Positions 10,007 through 20,084 of a stretch of 51,889 bases of DNA are shown here, one piece after another (positions within the stretch are counted from its first letter, which is position 1; the number at the start of each line of letters is the position of its first letter). The stretch spans positions 1 through 51,889 of the forward strand of contig JAURLI010000025.1 of NCBI GenBank assembly GCA_030831315.1. The letters are read 5' to 3'. Source of the DNA: Alphaproteobacteria bacterium. GTDB taxonomy: Bacteria; Pseudomonadota; Alphaproteobacteria; SMXQ01. Under the pieces are notes generated by a model, which was given only the letters and a program-made list of their open reading frames with translations, did no database searches and had not been told where the DNA came from. A program made the translations under genes and the position numbers.

Positions 10007-10354
10007 CTATTCCGCCTGCGGCGCCGAAACGGCGATGCCTTTCTGGGCGAAAAAGTCATGCAGTTCGCCGGACTGGTACATCTCGCGCACGATGTCGCAG
10101 CCGCCGACGAACTCGCCCTTCACGTAGAGCTGGGGGATCGTCGGCCAGTTGGAAAAGCTCTTCACGCCTTCGCGGATGTCCCCGTCCGACAGCACGTCGA
10201 TGCCCTTGAACTTGACGCCCAGGATTGACAGCACCTGCACCACAGTCGATGAAAAGCCGCACTGGGGAAACACCGGCGTGCCCTTCATGAACAGGACGAC
10301 GTCGTTGCCGTCGATTTCGCTCTGGATGCGCTGGAAAACCGGATTGTCGCTCAT
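10007..10354 (-). CDS. grxD: Monothiol glutaredoxin, Grx4/GrxD type
   Basis: A 115-residue glutaredoxin with the monothiol CGFS active site in '[14 protein letters not shown]' and the glutathione-binding '[19 protein letters not shown]'. Proteins of this class bind a [2Fe-2S] cluster bridged by glutathione and pass it on, often in a complex with a BolA protein. The gene directly upstream in the same operon encodes a BolA protein, which supports that role here. Confidence 0.95.
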   Translation of the reverse strand: MSDNPVFQRIQSEIDGNDVVLFMKGTPVFPQCGFSSTVVQVLSILGVKFKGIDVLSDGDIREGVKSFSNWPTIPQLYVKGEFVGGCDIVREMYQSGELHDFFAQKGIAVSAPQAE

Positions 10355-10389
10355 GTCATGTCCTCTTGTGGCCCACTGGGCCGGTTGAA

Positions 10390-10620
10390 TTATTTCGCCG
10401 TGGTGGTCAGGGCCAGCGCATGCAACTCGCCGCCCATGCGTCCCTTGAGGGCGTCGTAGACGAGCTGGTGCTGGCGCACGCGGGTGAGTCCCTTGAAGGC
10501 AACCGACGCCACATGAGCGGCGTAATGGTCGCCGTCGCCCGCGAGGTCGTCGATACGCACGTCTGCGTCGGGCAGGGCGTCCTTGATCAGGCGTTCGATT
10601 TCGCCGGCATCCATCGCCAT
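10390..10620 (-). CDS. BolA-family protein
   Basis: A 76-residue single-domain BolA protein with '[18 protein letters not shown]' at the N-terminus and the central '[29 protein letters not shown]', here quoted as two parts: '[10 protein letters not shown]' and '[12 protein letters not shown]'. It is probably the partner of the adjacent CGFS glutaredoxin in iron-sulfur trafficking or iron sensing. It lies 30 bp after purL and 35 bp before grxD, so the three are likely on one transcript. Confidence 0.92.
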   Translation of the reverse strand: MAMDAGEIERLIKDALPDADVRIDDLAGDGDHYAAHVASVAFKGLTRVRQHQLVYDALKGRMGGELHALALTTTAK

Positions 10621-10650
10621 GGCAGGTCTCCTTGGCGGGGAGGGGACGCC

Positions 10651-12846
10651 CTAAGGGGCGCCGTCACCCATATAGGCGGGCAGCCATGCTTCGAAGGCGG
10701 CCCGCAGCTTGGCCACAGATATGGCCCCGGCACCCTCAAGTGTCAATTCCGCACCCCCGGTCCGGCCCAGCAGGACCGCCGGGACGCCGGCTTTTTCGGC
10801 CCGCGCCACAAGGGCTTGGCCGTCACGGGCGGTAACGACATAACGGCCCTGGTCTTCGCCGAAGGCGAAGGCATGAAGCGTCAGGCTGCCCTCGGGCGCC
10901 GCGATCCCGGCGCCGATGCCCGCCGCCATCGCCATTTCGGCCACGGCGACCAGCAGGCCGCCATCGGAGACGTCGTGGCAGGCGGTCGCGGTGCCTGCAA
11001 CGATCTCGCCCCTGACAAAGTCGCCGTTGCGGCGCTCAGCCGCGAGGTCGACCGGGGGCGGGGCGCCGTCGCGCCGTCCGTGAATTTCACGCAGGTAAGC
11101 CGAGCAGCCGAGGTGGCCAATTGTCGCGCCGATGACGACGATATCCTCGCCCGCCGCCCTGAAAGGCACCGAGGCCCGCTTGCCGAGGTCGTCGACAAGG
11201 CCGACGCCGCCGATGGCGGGGGTCGGCAGGATGCCGCGGCCGTTGGTTTCGTTGTAGAGCGACACGTTGCCCGAGACGACCGGGAAGTCGAGAGCGAGGC
11301 AGGCCTCGCGGATGCCTTCGATGCAGTCGGCGAACTGGCCCATGATTTCGGGGCGTTCGGGATTGCCGAAATTCATGTTGTCGGTGATGGCGAGCGGCCG
11401 TGCGCCGACGGCGGTCAGGTTCCGCCAGCATTCGGCGACGGCCTGGGCGCCGCCGGTCTTGGGATGCGCAGCGCAGTAGCGCGGGTTGCAGTCGGTGGTA
11501 ACGGCAAGGCCACGGTCGGTGCCGTGCACGCGCACCACGGCGGCATCTCCGCCCGGGCGCTCGACGGTATCGGCCATGACCATGTGATCGTACTGTTCCC
11601 AGATCCAGCGCTTGGAGCAGAGATCGGGCGAACCCACTAGGGTTTCGAGCGCGCCCATGATGCTGGCGGGCGCCGGAACATCGGTCGGTGACAGCGTCGG
11701 GGGCAGGGCGGTCGGGCGCGTCGGACGGTCGTAGATGGGGGCCGCTTCGGACAGTGGATCGATGGGCAGGTCGGCGGCGACCTTGCCGCCCATCGTCAGG
11801 ACCATGCGGCCGGTATCGGTCAGCTTGCCGATGACGGCGAAATCCAGTTCCCATTTTTCGAAGATGGCGCGGGCGATGCCCTCGCGGCCGGGCTTGAGCA
11901 CCATGAGCATGCGCTCCTGGCTTTCCGACAGCATGATTTCGTAAGGCGTCATCCCGGTTTCGCGCACCGGAACCTTGTCGAGGTCGATCTCGACGCCGAC
12001 GCCGCCCTTGCCCGCCATTTCGAAGGATGATGACGTCAGCCCCGCCGCCCCCATGTCCTGGATGCCGATGATGGCGTCTTCGGCCATCAGTTCGAGGCAG
12101 GCTTCGATCAGAAGCTTTTCGGTGAACGGGTCGCCGACCTGCACGGTGGGGCGCTTGGCTTCGGCGGTATCGTCGAATTCGGCGGACGCCATGGTGGCGC
12201 CGTGAATGCCGTCGCGCCCGGTCTTGGAGCCGACATAGACCACCGGGTTGCCGATGCCCGAAGCCTTTGCGTAAAAGATGCGATCCGCGCGCGCAATACC
12301 CACGGTCATCGCATTGACCAGGATATTGCCGTTGTAGCTCGCATCAAAGTCGCAAGCCCCCGCCACCGTCGGCACGCCGACGCAATTGCCGTAGCCGCCG
12401 ATGCCCGCCACGACGCCCGCCACCAGGTGGCGCGTCTTGGGATGATCCGGCGCGCCGAAGCGCAGCGCGTTCAGGTTTGCGACGGGCCGCGCCCCCATGG
12501 TGAAGACGTCGCGCAGGATGCCGCCCACGCCGGTCGCCGCACCCTGATAGGGCTCGATGAAGGACGGGTGGTTGTGGGATTCCATCTTGAACACGGCGGC
12601 GAGGCCGTCGCCGATGTCGATGACGCCCGCGTTCTCGCCGGGGCCGCAGATGACCCAGGGCGCGGTGGTCGGCAGGCGGCGCAGCCACTTGCGCGAGGAC
12701 TTGTAGGAGCAGTGCTCCGACCACATGACCGAGAAGATGCCGAGCTCGGTGATGTTCGGCTCGCGCCCCATGATCTCGAGCACGCGCTTGTATTCGTCCT
12801 CGGTCAGGCCGTGGGCCTTGACGACTTCGGGAGTGATCTCGCTCAT
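10651..12846 (-). CDS. purL: Phosphoribosylformylglycinamidine synthase, PurL subunit
   Basis: Synthetase subunit of FGAM synthase (purine step 4), converting FGAR to FGAM with ATP and ammonia delivered by PurQ. The 731-residue product is the 'small' PurL, which needs separate PurS and PurQ, both encoded just upstream. Visible motifs include '[11 protein letters not shown]' near the N-terminus, '[18 protein letters not shown]', '[16 protein letters not shown]' and '[18 protein letters not shown]'. The ATG at 12846 overlaps the purQ stop as ATGA, so I rejected a longer in-frame extension upstream. Confidence 0.97.
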   Translation of the reverse strand: MSEITPEVVKAHGLTEDEYKRVLEIMGREPNITELGIFSVMWSEHCSYKSSRKWLRRLPTTAPWVICGPGENAGVIDIGDGLAAVFKMESHNHPSFIEPYQGAATGVGGILRDVFTMGARPVANLNALRFGAPDHPKTRHLVAGVVAGIGGYGNCVGVPTVAGACDFDASYNGNILVNAMTVGIARADRIFYAKASGIGNPVVYVGSKTGRDGIHGATMASAEFDDTAEAKRPTVQVGDPFTEKLLIEACLELMAEDAIIGIQDMGAAGLTSSSFEMAGKGGVGVEIDLDKVPVRETGMTPYEIMLSESQERMLMVLKPGREGIARAIFEKWELDFAVIGKLTDTGRMVLTMGGKVAADLPIDPLSEAAPIYDRPTRPTALPPTLSPTDVPAPASIMGALETLVGSPDLCSKRWIWEQYDHMVMADTVERPGGDAAVVRVHGTDRGLAVTTDCNPRYCAAHPKTGGAQAVAECWRNLTAVGARPLAITDNMNFGNPERPEIMGQFADCIEGIREACLALDFPVVSGNVSLYNETNGRGILPTPAIGGVGLVDDLGKRASVPFRAAGEDIVVIGATIGHLGCSAYLREIHGRRDGAPPPVDLAAERRNGDFVRGEIVAGTATACHDVSDGGLLVAVAEMAMAAGIGAGIAAPEGSLTLHAFAFGEDQGRYVVTARDGQALVARAEKAGVPAVLLGRTGGAELTLEGAGAISVAKLRAAFEAWLPAYMGDGAP

Positions 12847-13532
12847 GACAGCGCCTCCGCCAGGCCCTCGAACATGGCGCGGCCGTCGATGCCGGTCTGC
12901 AGCGGCTCCACCAGACGCTCGGGATGCGGCATCATGCCAAGCACGTTGCCGGCCTTGTTGCGGATGCCCGCGATGTTGTTGAGCGAGCCATTGGGATTGG
13001 CGGCTGCCGTGACCTCGCCGTTGGCGTCGCAATAGCGGAAGGCGACCTGGCCTTCGCCCTCGATCCGCTTCAGGATGTCTGCATCGGCGAAGAAATTACC
13101 GTCGGCATGGGCGATCGGGATGCGGATGACCTGTCCCGCCTCGTAGCGGCCGGTGAAGGGTGCCGCGGCCGCTTCCACGCGCAGGTAGACGTCGCGGCAG
13201 ATGAAGCGGAGCGAGGCATTGCGCATGAGCGCCCCGGGCAGGAGGCCGGCCTCGGTCAGAATCTGGAAGCCGTTGCAGACACCAAGGACAGGGACGCCCG
13301 CGGCGGCGCGTTTCTTCACCTCGGCCATTGCCGGGGAATGGGCGGCCATGGCGCCCGAGCGCAGGTAGTCGCCGTAGGAGAAACCGCCCGGCACGGTGAT
13401 CAGGTCGACCTTGGGAAAATCGCTGTCGCGGTGCCAGACCATGACCGGCTCCGTGCCGGTGATGCGGGCAAGCGCCACCTGCATGTCGCGATCGCAGTTA
13501 GAACCGGGGAATACGATAACGGCGGATTTCAT
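12843..13532 (-). CDS. purQ: Phosphoribosylformylglycinamidine synthase, glutaminase PurQ
   Basis: Class I glutamine amidotransferase that supplies ammonia to PurL. The 229-residue product begins '[17 protein letters not shown]'. It has the oxyanion segment '[15 protein letters not shown]', the nucleophile Cys in '[12 protein letters not shown]', and the His/Glu pair in '[10 protein letters not shown]'. The start at 13532 overlaps the purS stop by four bases (ATGA). The end overlaps the purL start in the same way. Confidence 0.97.
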   Translation of the reverse strand: MKSAVIVFPGSNCDRDMQVALARITGTEPVMVWHRDSDFPKVDLITVPGGFSYGDYLRSGAMAAHSPAMAEVKKRAAAGVPVLGVCNGFQILTEAGLLPGALMRNASLRFICRDVYLRVEAAAAPFTGRYEAGQVIRIPIAHADGNFFADADILKRIEGEGQVAFRYCDANGEVTAAANPNGSLNNIAGIRNKAGNVLGMMPHPERLVEPLQTGIDGRAMFEGLAEALS

Positions 13533-13777
13533 GCCTGGCTGTCGAGATCGATCCGATAGTCTTCGATCACGGTATTGGCGAGAAGCTTTTCGCACATCTC
13601 GCCCACCTTCTCGCGGGCGCGGGCGGGATCTTTCTCGTCGATTTCAAGTTCGATGAATTTGCCCTGGCGGACCTCGCCGACGCCGCCGAAACCGAGCGAC
13701 TTCAGTGCCGTGCCGATGGCCTTGCCCTGCGGATCGAGAACGCCCTGCTTGAGGGTGACGTGAACGCGCGCGCGCAT
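13529..13777 (-). CDS. purS: Phosphoribosylformylglycinamidine synthase, PurS subunit
   Basis: An 82-residue structural subunit that joins PurQ to PurL in the FGAM synthase complex. The fold is recognisable from '[19 protein letters not shown]' and '[20 protein letters not shown]'. It is followed by purQ with a four-base overlap and preceded by purC with a three-base gap. Confidence 0.95.
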   Translation of the reverse strand: MRARVHVTLKQGVLDPQGKAIGTALKSLGFGGVGEVRQGKFIELEIDEKDPARAREKVGEMCEKLLANTVIEDYRIDLDSQA

Positions 13778-13780
13778 TGC

Positions 13781-14545
13781 CTACTGCATCGCCTTGGAGC
13801 CCGGCATGTCTCCCGGCCCGCTTTCGGGCAGGATGCCAAGGCGGCGGGCGACCTCCTGATAGGCTTCCTCGACCTTGCCGAGGTCGCGGCGGAAGCGGTC
13901 CTTGTCCATCTTTTCGTTCGTCTTCATGTCCCACAGGCGGCAGGAATCGGGGCTGATCTCGTCGGCCAGCACGACGCGCACGTCGTCGCCGTTGTACCAG
14001 CGGCCGAACTCGATCTTGAAGTCGACGAGCCGGATGCCGATGCCCTGAAACAGGCCGCACAGGAAGTCGTTGATACGCAGCGTCAGGTTGACGATCTCAT
14101 CCAGTTCCTGATGCGTCGCCCAGCCGAAGCAGGAAATGTGCTCCTCGGTGACCATCGGATCGCCGAGCGCATCGTTCTTCAGGCAGTATTCGATGATCGA
14201 GCGCGGCAGCGTCGTGCCTTCCTCGATGCCGAGGCGCTGGGACAGCGTGCCGGCGGCGATATTGCGGACGATCACCTCGAGCGGGATGATTTCCACCTCG
14301 CGCACGAGCTGTTCGCGCATGTTGAGGCGCTTGATGAAATGGGTCGGAATGCCGATCTCGCCCAACCGCGTCATCAGCAGTTCGGAAATGCGGTTGTTGA
14401 GCACGCCCTTGCCGGTGATCGTGCCCTTTTTCTTGTTATTGAACGCGGTGGCGTCGTCCTTGAAATACTGGACGATAGTCCCCGGCTCAGGCCCCTGGAA
14501 CAGTACCTTGGCCTTGCCTTCGTAGATCTGCTTGCGGCGGTTCAT
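13781..14545 (-). CDS. purC: SAICAR synthetase
   Basis: Joins aspartate to CAIR with ATP (purine step 7). The 254-residue product starts '[16 protein letters not shown]' at the ATG at 14545. It carries the ATP-binding '[20 protein letters not shown]' region, the signature '[12 protein letters not shown]' and '[11 protein letters not shown]'. An in-frame extension upstream crosses the promoter and has no purC-like sequence. This is the first gene of the purC-purS-purQ-purL-bolA-grxD run. Confidence 0.96.
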   Translation of the reverse strand: MNRRKQIYEGKAKVLFQGPEPGTIVQYFKDDATAFNNKKKGTITGKGVLNNRISELLMTRLGEIGIPTHFIKRLNMREQLVREVEIIPLEVIVRNIAAGTLSQRLGIEEGTTLPRSIIEYCLKNDALGDPMVTEEHISCFGWATHQELDEIVNLTLRINDFLCGLFQGIGIRLVDFKIEFGRWYNGDDVRVVLADEISPDSCRLWDMKTNEKMDKDRFRRDLGKVEEAYQEVARRLGILPESGPGDMPGSKAMQ

Positions 14546-14602
14546 GGAGCGCCTTGCTTGGCTGAAACCGGCGGCGGGCGCCGGGCGGTGGAACGAAGCA
14601 GA

Positions 14603-14630
14603 TGTATAGCATAACCGGGGGGCGAGTCCA
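14603..14630 (-). promoter_or_regulatory. Candidate promoter of the purC operon
   Basis: Read on the minus strand: TGGACT (14630-14625), 16 bp spacer, TATACA (14608-14603). Each box matches four of six consensus positions. It would leave a leader of about 50 nt before purC. Confidence 0.4.
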
Positions 14631-14678
14631 TGCCGCGGCGGGCCGCAAAACCCCAATATCTTGCGGATAAATCCGGTC

Positions 14679-15425
14679 CTAGAACTCTACATCCTGATAA
14701 GGCGCGGTTCCCGGCCGGGCCGGGCAAAACCGCCAGACGGGCCGCGCCGCGCCGCCGGGTGCGGCCAGCGCGATGAGGGAGCCCGAAACCGTGCCGTAGC
14801 CGTCGATCGGGGTGATGGCCATGGCGCCACGGGGGCCTGCGTCCTTGGCCGTTTCCGTCGCCGCCATCAATGTCTCCCACTCGCTCCAGTCGCCCGCATC
14901 GGGATCGGGATCTGGCGTTGCCTTCAGGCGCGGCAGGTAGGTGCGGATGCGGGCGTGGCTCATGTCGTTGAGCTCGCGTACCGTGATCATGGAATGCCCG
15001 GCGGGTACGGTCTTGACCGAGACAGGCCCGTCCCCGGCCGAACGCAGCCAGAACGCGTCGCGGTTGTCGGCGACAATCAGGTTGAAGGGACGGAAGGCGG
15101 AGCCGTCCAGCGCCTTGAGGGCGCGCGCGGCCAGCGCCGCATCCGGATGGTCGAGGGCCTCCAGAACCACTTCGCCGCGCGAGCGCTTGTCCTCGGCCGG
15201 ACCGAGCGAGCCTTCGCGGTTCATGATCGCGGCGATGACGCCGGTATCGTTAACGCCGAGCCACGATCCGCCGGCGACTTCGTCCAGCCCCGCGACCACA
15301 TCCTGCCGGTCGGGCCAGTGCCGGGCGGGCGGCCGCCATGGCCTGGCGATCATTTCATCGCGGTTGGTGCCCAGAATCAGGGGCCAGTCATGGCCGGGGC
15401 GACGCAAAATGACGACGGTGCACAT
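14679..15425 (-). CDS. NRDE (TANGO2-type) family protein
   Basis: A 248-residue protein with the family-naming motif in '[14 protein letters not shown]' after '[14 protein letters not shown]'. An N-terminal Cys at position 2 is typical of Ntn-hydrolase-like folds; eukaryotic TANGO2 is linked to lipid and haem handling. The biochemical role is not established. The family pattern '[19 protein letters not shown]' is present. It is divergent from the DUF1476 gene, with about 94 bp between them. Confidence 0.85.
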   Translation of the reverse strand: MCTVVILRRPGHDWPLILGTNRDEMIARPWRPPARHWPDRQDVVAGLDEVAGGSWLGVNDTGVIAAIMNREGSLGPAEDKRSRGEVVLEALDHPDAALAARALKALDGSAFRPFNLIVADNRDAFWLRSAGDGPVSVKTVPAGHSMITVRELNDMSHARIRTYLPRLKATPDPDPDAGDWSEWETLMAATETAKDAGPRGAMAITPIDGYGTVSGSLIALAAPGGAARPVWRFCPARPGTAPYQDVEF

Positions 15426-15519
15426 AAACTTTCGGTACCATCACAAGCTGCCAATGGCTATAGAATGGCATCAGGAAAACGGCGAAAGCCAGCATTTTTC
15501 AGGGAATCGGGAGTTTGTG

Positions 15520-15840
15520 ATGAGCAGTTTCGACGATCGCGAAAAAGGGTTCGAGGCCAAGTACAAGGTCGATCAGGAGACCCAGTTCAAGGTCAATGCC
15601 CGGCGCAACAGGCTGTTGGGCGAATGGGCGGCCGGGCAGATGGGCCTTTCCGGCGATGCGGTCGCCAGCTATGCCAAGGACGTCGTTGCCGCGGATTTCG
15701 AAAAGCCGGGTGATGACGACGTCGTCGCCAAGGTCGTCGGCGATCTGGCCGCCAAGGGCGTCAAGCTCGGCGAAGCCGAGGTTCGCAAGAAGATGTCTGA
15801 ACTGCAGGCCGTCGCGCGCCAGCAGATCGCGTCCCAGTAG
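15520..15840 (+). CDS. DUF1476 protein (ATPase inhibitor zeta-type)
   Basis: A 106-residue alpha-helical protein beginning 'MSSFDDREKGFEAKYKVD', the start typical of the alphaproteobacterial DUF1476 family. In Paracoccus the family member is the zeta subunit, which inhibits F1Fo-ATPase hydrolysis by its N-terminal segment. The same role here is an inference from similarity. The ATG at 15520 is the start that gives the family N-terminus. It is convergent with purB. Confidence 0.85.
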   Translation: MSSFDDREKGFEAKYKVDQETQFKVNARRNRLLGEWAAGQMGLSGDAVASYAKDVVAADFEKPGDDDVVAKVVGDLAAKGVKLGEAEVRKKMSELQAVARQQIASQ

Positions 15841-15852
15841 GGACGATTTCCC

Positions 15853-17154
15853 TCAGGCGGTGGTGCCGAACACGCGGGCGAAGATCGTGTCAGCGTGCTT
15901 GGTGTGATAGCCGAGGTCGAAAAGCTCCGCCACTTCGGCTGCGTTCAGGTGCCCCATGACTTCCTTGTCGACCTTGAGGTTGGCCTGGAAGTCGCCACCT
16001 TTTTCCCATGCCGACATGGCATTGCGCTGGACGGCGGAATAGGCCGCCTCGCGGCTCATGCCCTTCTGGGTCAGCGCCAGCAGCACGCGCTGGGAGTGCA
16101 CCAGCCCGCCGAGGCCGTCGAGGTTCTTCTGCATGTTTTCGGGATAGACCACCAGCCGGTCCATCATCGAGGTCAGGCGCGCTAGAGCGAAATCGAGCGT
16201 CACGGTCGCATCGGGGCCGATCATGCGTTCGACGGAAGAGTGCGAAATGTCGCGCTCATGCCACAGCGCCACGTTTTCCATCGCAGGCGTCACGGCCGAG
16301 CGCACGATGCGCGCGAGGCCCGTCAGGTTTTCAGAGAGCACCGGGTTGCGCTTGTGCGGCATCGCCGACGAGCCCTTCTGGCCAGGAGAGAAATATTCCT
16401 CGGCCTCGCGTACTTCGGTGCGCTGCATATGGCGGATCTCGATGGCGAGATGTTCGATGGACGATGCGATCACGCCCAGAACAGCAAAGAACATCGCATG
16501 GCGGTCGCGCGGGATGACCTGGGTCGAGACCGGCTCGATGGCGAGGCCCATTTTCTTCGCGACATGGGCTTCCACGCGCGGGTCGATATTGGCGAAGGTG
16601 CCGACGGCGCCGGAAATGGCGCAGGTCGCGATTTCCCGGCGGGCTTCCGCCATGCGGTCGCGGTTGCGGGCGAACTCGGCGTAAAAGCCGGCAAGCTTGA
16701 TGCCGAAGGTGGTGGGCTCGGCATGGATGCCGTGACTGCGCCCGATGCAGGGCGTCATCTTGTGTTCGAGCGCGCGGCGCTTGAGCACGGCGAGCAGTTC
16801 GTCGAGATCGGCCAGCAGAATGTCGGACGCCTGGACGAGTTGCACCGCGAGGCAGGTATCGAGAACATCCGACGACGTCATGCCCTGATGGACGAAACGG
16901 GCCTCGGGCCCCACGTGCTCGGCCAGGCTGGTCAGGAAGGCGATGACGTCGTGCTTGGTTTCTTTTTCGATTTCGTCGATGCGCGGAATGTCGAAGCCGC
17001 CGCGGTCCCACACTGCCTTGGCCGCTTCCTTCGGGATGACGCCCAGTTCCGCCTGTGCGTCGCAGGCATGGGCCTCGATCTCGAACCAGATCTTGAACTT
17101 GTTCTCGGGCTCCCAGATGGCGGCCATCTTGGGGCGGCTGTAGCGGGGAATCAT
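15853..17154 (-). CDS. purB: Adenylosuccinate lyase
   Basis: Cleaves SAICAR and adenylosuccinate, releasing fumarate (purine steps 8 and AMP formation). The 433-residue product has the fumarase/aspartase superfamily signature 'GSSAMPHKRNPVLSENL', the upstream 'TSSDVLDTCLAVQL' and the catalytic His region 'GRSHGIHAEPTTFGIK'. It stands apart from the purC operon but on the same strand, with DUF1476 convergent at its end. Confidence 0.97.
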   Translation of the reverse strand: MIPRYSRPKMAAIWEPENKFKIWFEIEAHACDAQAELGVIPKEAAKAVWDRGGFDIPRIDEIEKETKHDVIAFLTSLAEHVGPEARFVHQGMTSSDVLDTCLAVQLVQASDILLADLDELLAVLKRRALEHKMTPCIGRSHGIHAEPTTFGIKLAGFYAEFARNRDRMAEARREIATCAISGAVGTFANIDPRVEAHVAKKMGLAIEPVSTQVIPRDRHAMFFAVLGVIASSIEHLAIEIRHMQRTEVREAEEYFSPGQKGSSAMPHKRNPVLSENLTGLARIVRSAVTPAMENVALWHERDISHSSVERMIGPDATVTLDFALARLTSMMDRLVVYPENMQKNLDGLGGLVHSQRVLLALTQKGMSREAAYSAVQRNAMSAWEKGGDFQANLKVDKEVMGHLNAAEVAELFDLGYHTKHADTIFARVFGTTA

Positions 17155-17268
17155 GGCAACCTGCGTGTCGCTGTCGGGTTTTGAAGCGGCGCAGTTTACA
17201 TCAAAGTGCCGGCTTTGGAACCCGCCTCAAATGCCCGGATTTCGCGGCCCCGCGATGGGACGGGCTGG

Positions 17269-17631
17269 TCAGCGGTGCAGGATGTCGCCGCGCAGGGAAA
17301 GGGCGATCATCATCATTTCCGCCTTTTCCTTTGCTCCCAGCTTGTGCTGGTCGAAGGCCGCTTCCATGTCGTCGAGGACGGCCATGTATTCGGCCTCGCT
17401 GATGTTCATGCCTTTGTGCGCAGCCAGCATGTCCTTGCCGGTATACGCCTGCGGGCCGCCCGTGCCGGCGCAGACGAAGGCGGTTACCGTGGCTATCACC
17501 TTGTCGCGGTCACTCTCGGCATAGCGCTTGTTGATCGCCTTGTTGGCGAGGTGGTTTTCGAAAATCGTCGTAACGACCTCGCGGATCTTTTTTTCTCCGC
17601 CAAGGCGCGAATAAAGGCTCTCCTCAGCCAT
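17269..17631 (-). CDS. Group 1 truncated haemoglobin
   Basis: A 120-residue 2-over-2 globin. The family start 'SLYSRLGGEKKIREVVTTIF' and the proximal-His helix 'DMLAAHKGMNISEAEYMAVL' are clear. Such proteins bind O2 or NO, often for NO detoxification. The ATG at 17631 follows an AGGGGGA ribosome binding site by about nine bases, so I preferred it to an ATG six codons upstream. No partner reductase is nearby. Confidence 0.9.
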   Translation of the reverse strand: MAEESLYSRLGGEKKIREVVTTIFENHLANKAINKRYAESDRDKVIATVTAFVCAGTGGPQAYTGKDMLAAHKGMNISEAEYMAVLDDMEAAFDQHKLGAKEKAEMMMIALSLRGDILHR

Positions 17632-17718
17632 TGCAAAATCCCCCTGCAATCAATGTTTGTATTTGTTTGTTTCAAGCTCCCGAAAATCCTAGCAGGCGGC
17701 GCCGATTGGGCAAGGGCC

Positions 17719-18402
17719 TTAAAGCAGGCCCAGGTTCTTGAAGCTGGCGTGGCCCTTGCGGCCGATGATGACATGGTCGTGCAGGGTGATGCCCAGGCGT
17801 TCCGCCGCATCCTGGATTTCATGGGTCATGTCGATATCGCCCTTGGACGGCGTCGGGTCGCCCGAGGGGTGGTTGTGCACGAGGATCAGGGCGGAGGCGC
17901 CAAGTTCCAGGGCGCGCTTCATCACCTCGCGCGGATAGACGGGGGTGTGGTCGATGGTGCCGCTCGCCTGGACTTCGTCGGCGATCAGGACATTCTTGCG
18001 GTCCAGAAAAAGAACGCGCAGATGCTCGCGCGGCTCGCGCGCCATCGCTGCATGACAGTAGTCGAGCAGTTGCTTCCATGACCCTATGGCCGGGCGCCCG
18101 ATCAGGTCCGTCTGGGCCATGCGCAGCGCCGCCGCCTGCACCAGCTTGAGCGCGGCGACGGAGGCATCCTTGGCGCCGGCAACTTTGCGGATCTCGTCGG
18201 GTTCGGCGGCAATGACGTTAGCGAAAGTACTGAAACGCTTGATCAGGGATTTGGCCAGCGGCTTTACGTCGCCGCGCGGCTGGGCAAGGAACAGCAGCAT
18301 TTCGACCAGTTCGTAATCGGAAAAGCCCTTGCCGAGGTCTTTCAGGAAGCGCGCGCGCAGGCGTTCGCGATGGCCGAGGTAATGGGGTTTCTCTTCCGCC
18401 AA
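17719..18402 (-). CDS. radC: RadC-family JAB-domain protein
   Basis: A 227-residue protein with an N-terminal helix-hairpin-helix-like part (about 10-90). A JAB/MPN domain follows, with the metal-binding signature 'HNHPSGDPTPSKGDID' and a conserved Glu in 'VYPREVMKRA'. It was named for a supposed repair role that has since been disputed; its enzymology is unknown. It lies directly downstream of map on the same strand with a 13-bp gap, a common alphaproteobacterial pairing. Confidence 0.93.
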   Translation of the reverse strand: MAEEKPHYLGHRERLRARFLKDLGKGFSDYELVEMLLFLAQPRGDVKPLAKSLIKRFSTFANVIAAEPDEIRKVAGAKDASVAALKLVQAAALRMAQTDLIGRPAIGSWKQLLDYCHAAMAREPREHLRVLFLDRKNVLIADEVQASGTIDHTPVYPREVMKRALELGASALILVHNHPSGDPTPSKGDIDMTHEIQDAAERLGITLHDHVIIGRKGHASFKNLGLL

Positions 18403-18415
18403 AATGCGCTGAGCC

Positions 18416-19273
18416 TCAAACGGGATAGGGCGGGCAGGCGTGGCCCTTGGGCGACAGGGTGAAGACCTCGCAGCCGTCCGCGGTGACGCCGATCGTGTGT
18501 TCGAACTGGGCCGAAAGCGAACGGTCCTTGGTCACCGCCGTCCAGCCGTCCGGCAGCACCTTCACGTCGAAGCGCCCCGCATTGATCATCGGCTCGATGG
18601 TGAAGATCATGCCTTCTTCGAGGTGCGGGCCGGTGCCCGCTTCGCCGTAGTGCAGAACATTGGGCGGTTCATGGAAGATCTTGCCGATGCCGTGACCGCA
18701 GAAATCGCGCACCACGGAAAAGCGGTTGGCTTCGGCATGAGACTGGATGGCGTGGCCGATGTCGCCGAGGGTGGCGCCGGGGCGGACGGCCTCGATGCCG
18801 CGCATCAGGCATTCGTAGGTCACTTCGACGAGACGGCGCGCCAGCAGCTTGGGTTCGCCCGCGTAATACATGCGCGAGGAGTCCCCATGCCAGCCATCGA
18901 CGATGGGTGTGACGTCGATGTTGACGATATCGCCATCCTTAAGGCGCTTCGAGTCATCGGGGATGCCGTGGCAGACGACATGGTTGACCGAGGTGCAGAT
19001 CGACTTCGGAAAGCCGCGGTAATTGAGCGGCGCCGAGATCGCCCCATATGCCGCGGTCCATTCGGCGCACAGGCGGTCGATCTCGCCCGTCGTGACGCCC
19101 GGTTTCACGAAGGGCGCGATGTGGTCGAGCAGTTCCGCCGCGGCGCGGCCAGCCTTGCGCATGGCCGCGAAGTCCTCGGGTCCGTGCAGGGTAAAGCGCT
19201 TCCCGCCGCGGGTTTCGGCAGTGCGTTCGGATCCGGTCTGGGAGCGGTTGGTGCGGGGGTCGGACTGGTTCAT
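18416..19273 (-). CDS. map: Type I methionine aminopeptidase
   Basis: Removes the initiator methionine from nascent proteins. The 285-residue product has the dinuclear metal site: Asp in 'NIDVTPIVDGWHGDSS', His in 'FCGHGIGKIFHEPPNV', and Glu in 'FTIEPMINAG' and 'SAQFEHTIG'. An N-terminal extension of about 35 residues, rich in Ser, Thr and Arg, precedes the catalytic core. The start ATG at 19273 is preferred to a codon 39 bp upstream, which shows no family sequence. Confidence 0.96.
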   Translation of the reverse strand: MNQSDPRTNRSQTGSERTAETRGGKRFTLHGPEDFAAMRKAGRAAAELLDHIAPFVKPGVTTGEIDRLCAEWTAAYGAISAPLNYRGFPKSICTSVNHVVCHGIPDDSKRLKDGDIVNIDVTPIVDGWHGDSSRMYYAGEPKLLARRLVEVTYECLMRGIEAVRPGATLGDIGHAIQSHAEANRFSVVRDFCGHGIGKIFHEPPNVLHYGEAGTGPHLEEGMIFTIEPMINAGRFDVKVLPDGWTAVTKDRSLSAQFEHTIGVTADGCEVFTLSPKGHACPPYPV

Positions 19274-19327
19274 GGGGGCAACATTACATCGCGCGGCTAT
19301 GCGGCGCATCAAGCAAGGAAATGGTGA

Positions 19328-20026
19328 TTAAAGGGCTATCGGCAAGGGGCCGCCCAGGGTAATGCCGTCCCTGCGCACCCGGCAGACATGGCAGAGCACC
19401 TCGACCCCGGCCTTTCTGGCTTCGGCCAGGGCGGCCGCGTAGGCCGGGTCGATATCGGCGGCGATGGAGAAGTCGTCGCAGTCGGTGCGCTGGACGACAT
19501 AGAGCATGACGGCGCGGTGGCCGGCCTTGACCATGCGCGCGAGTTCGTCCAGGTGCTTGGTGCCGCGCGCCGTGACGGAATCGGGAAACTCGGCACGCCG
19601 GCCGCGCTTGAGGTGGACGTTCTTGACCTCGACGTAGGTGTCCTTGCGGCCCGGGCCCGAGAGCAGGAAATCGACCCGCGAATTGGCGCCATAGCGCACT
19701 TCGCGACGGACATCGGCATAGCCCGAAAGCTCCGGCACCTTGCCCACGGCGAGCGCCTCCTCGGCGATCCGGTTGGCAAACCCCGCGTTGATGCCGACCA
19801 GATGGCGTCCAATGCGCGCCAACTCCCAGCTCCAGGCCAGCTTGCGTTTGGGGTTGTCGGACCGGCTCAGCCAGATTTCGAGGCCGGGATCGGCAAGTCC
19901 CGTCATGGCGCCGGGATTGGCGACATGGGCAGTCAGCGTTTCACCGGGGGTCATTTCGACATCGGCAAGGAAACGCTTGTAGCGCCGGATCAGGCGCCCT
20001 TTGACGAGGGGCGAGGCAAATTTCAT
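19328..20026 (-). CDS. sfsA: SfsA-family DNA/sugar-fermentation stimulation protein
   Basis: A 232-residue protein with the family layout: N-terminal OB-like part 'LVKGRLIRRYKRFLADVEM', then 'AHVANPGAMTGL', and a nuclease-like core 'SRVDFLLSGPG' and 'TYVEVKNVHL'. The name comes from a multicopy effect on maltose genes in E. coli. The core resembles PD-(D/E)XK nucleases, but a physiological role is not settled. It is upstream of map on the same strand, with 54 bp between. Confidence 0.93.
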   Translation of the reverse strand: MKFASPLVKGRLIRRYKRFLADVEMTPGETLTAHVANPGAMTGLADPGLEIWLSRSDNPKRKLAWSWELARIGRHLVGINAGFANRIAEEALAVGKVPELSGYADVRREVRYGANSRVDFLLSGPGRKDTYVEVKNVHLKRGRRAEFPDSVTARGTKHLDELARMVKAGHRAVMLYVVQRTDCDDFSIAADIDPAYAAALAEARKAGVEVLCHVCRVRRDGITLGGPLPIAL

Positions 20027-20084
20027 CGCCCGCGACCCTAGCCGCGACGGCGAAGACGTTCAACCTTTGCGGAGACGGCAGGCG

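Noticed and set aside
12847-13032. N-terminal extension of PurL
   Set aside because: The extension lies inside purQ. The ATGA overlap at 12843-12846 and the family N-terminus fix the start at 12846.
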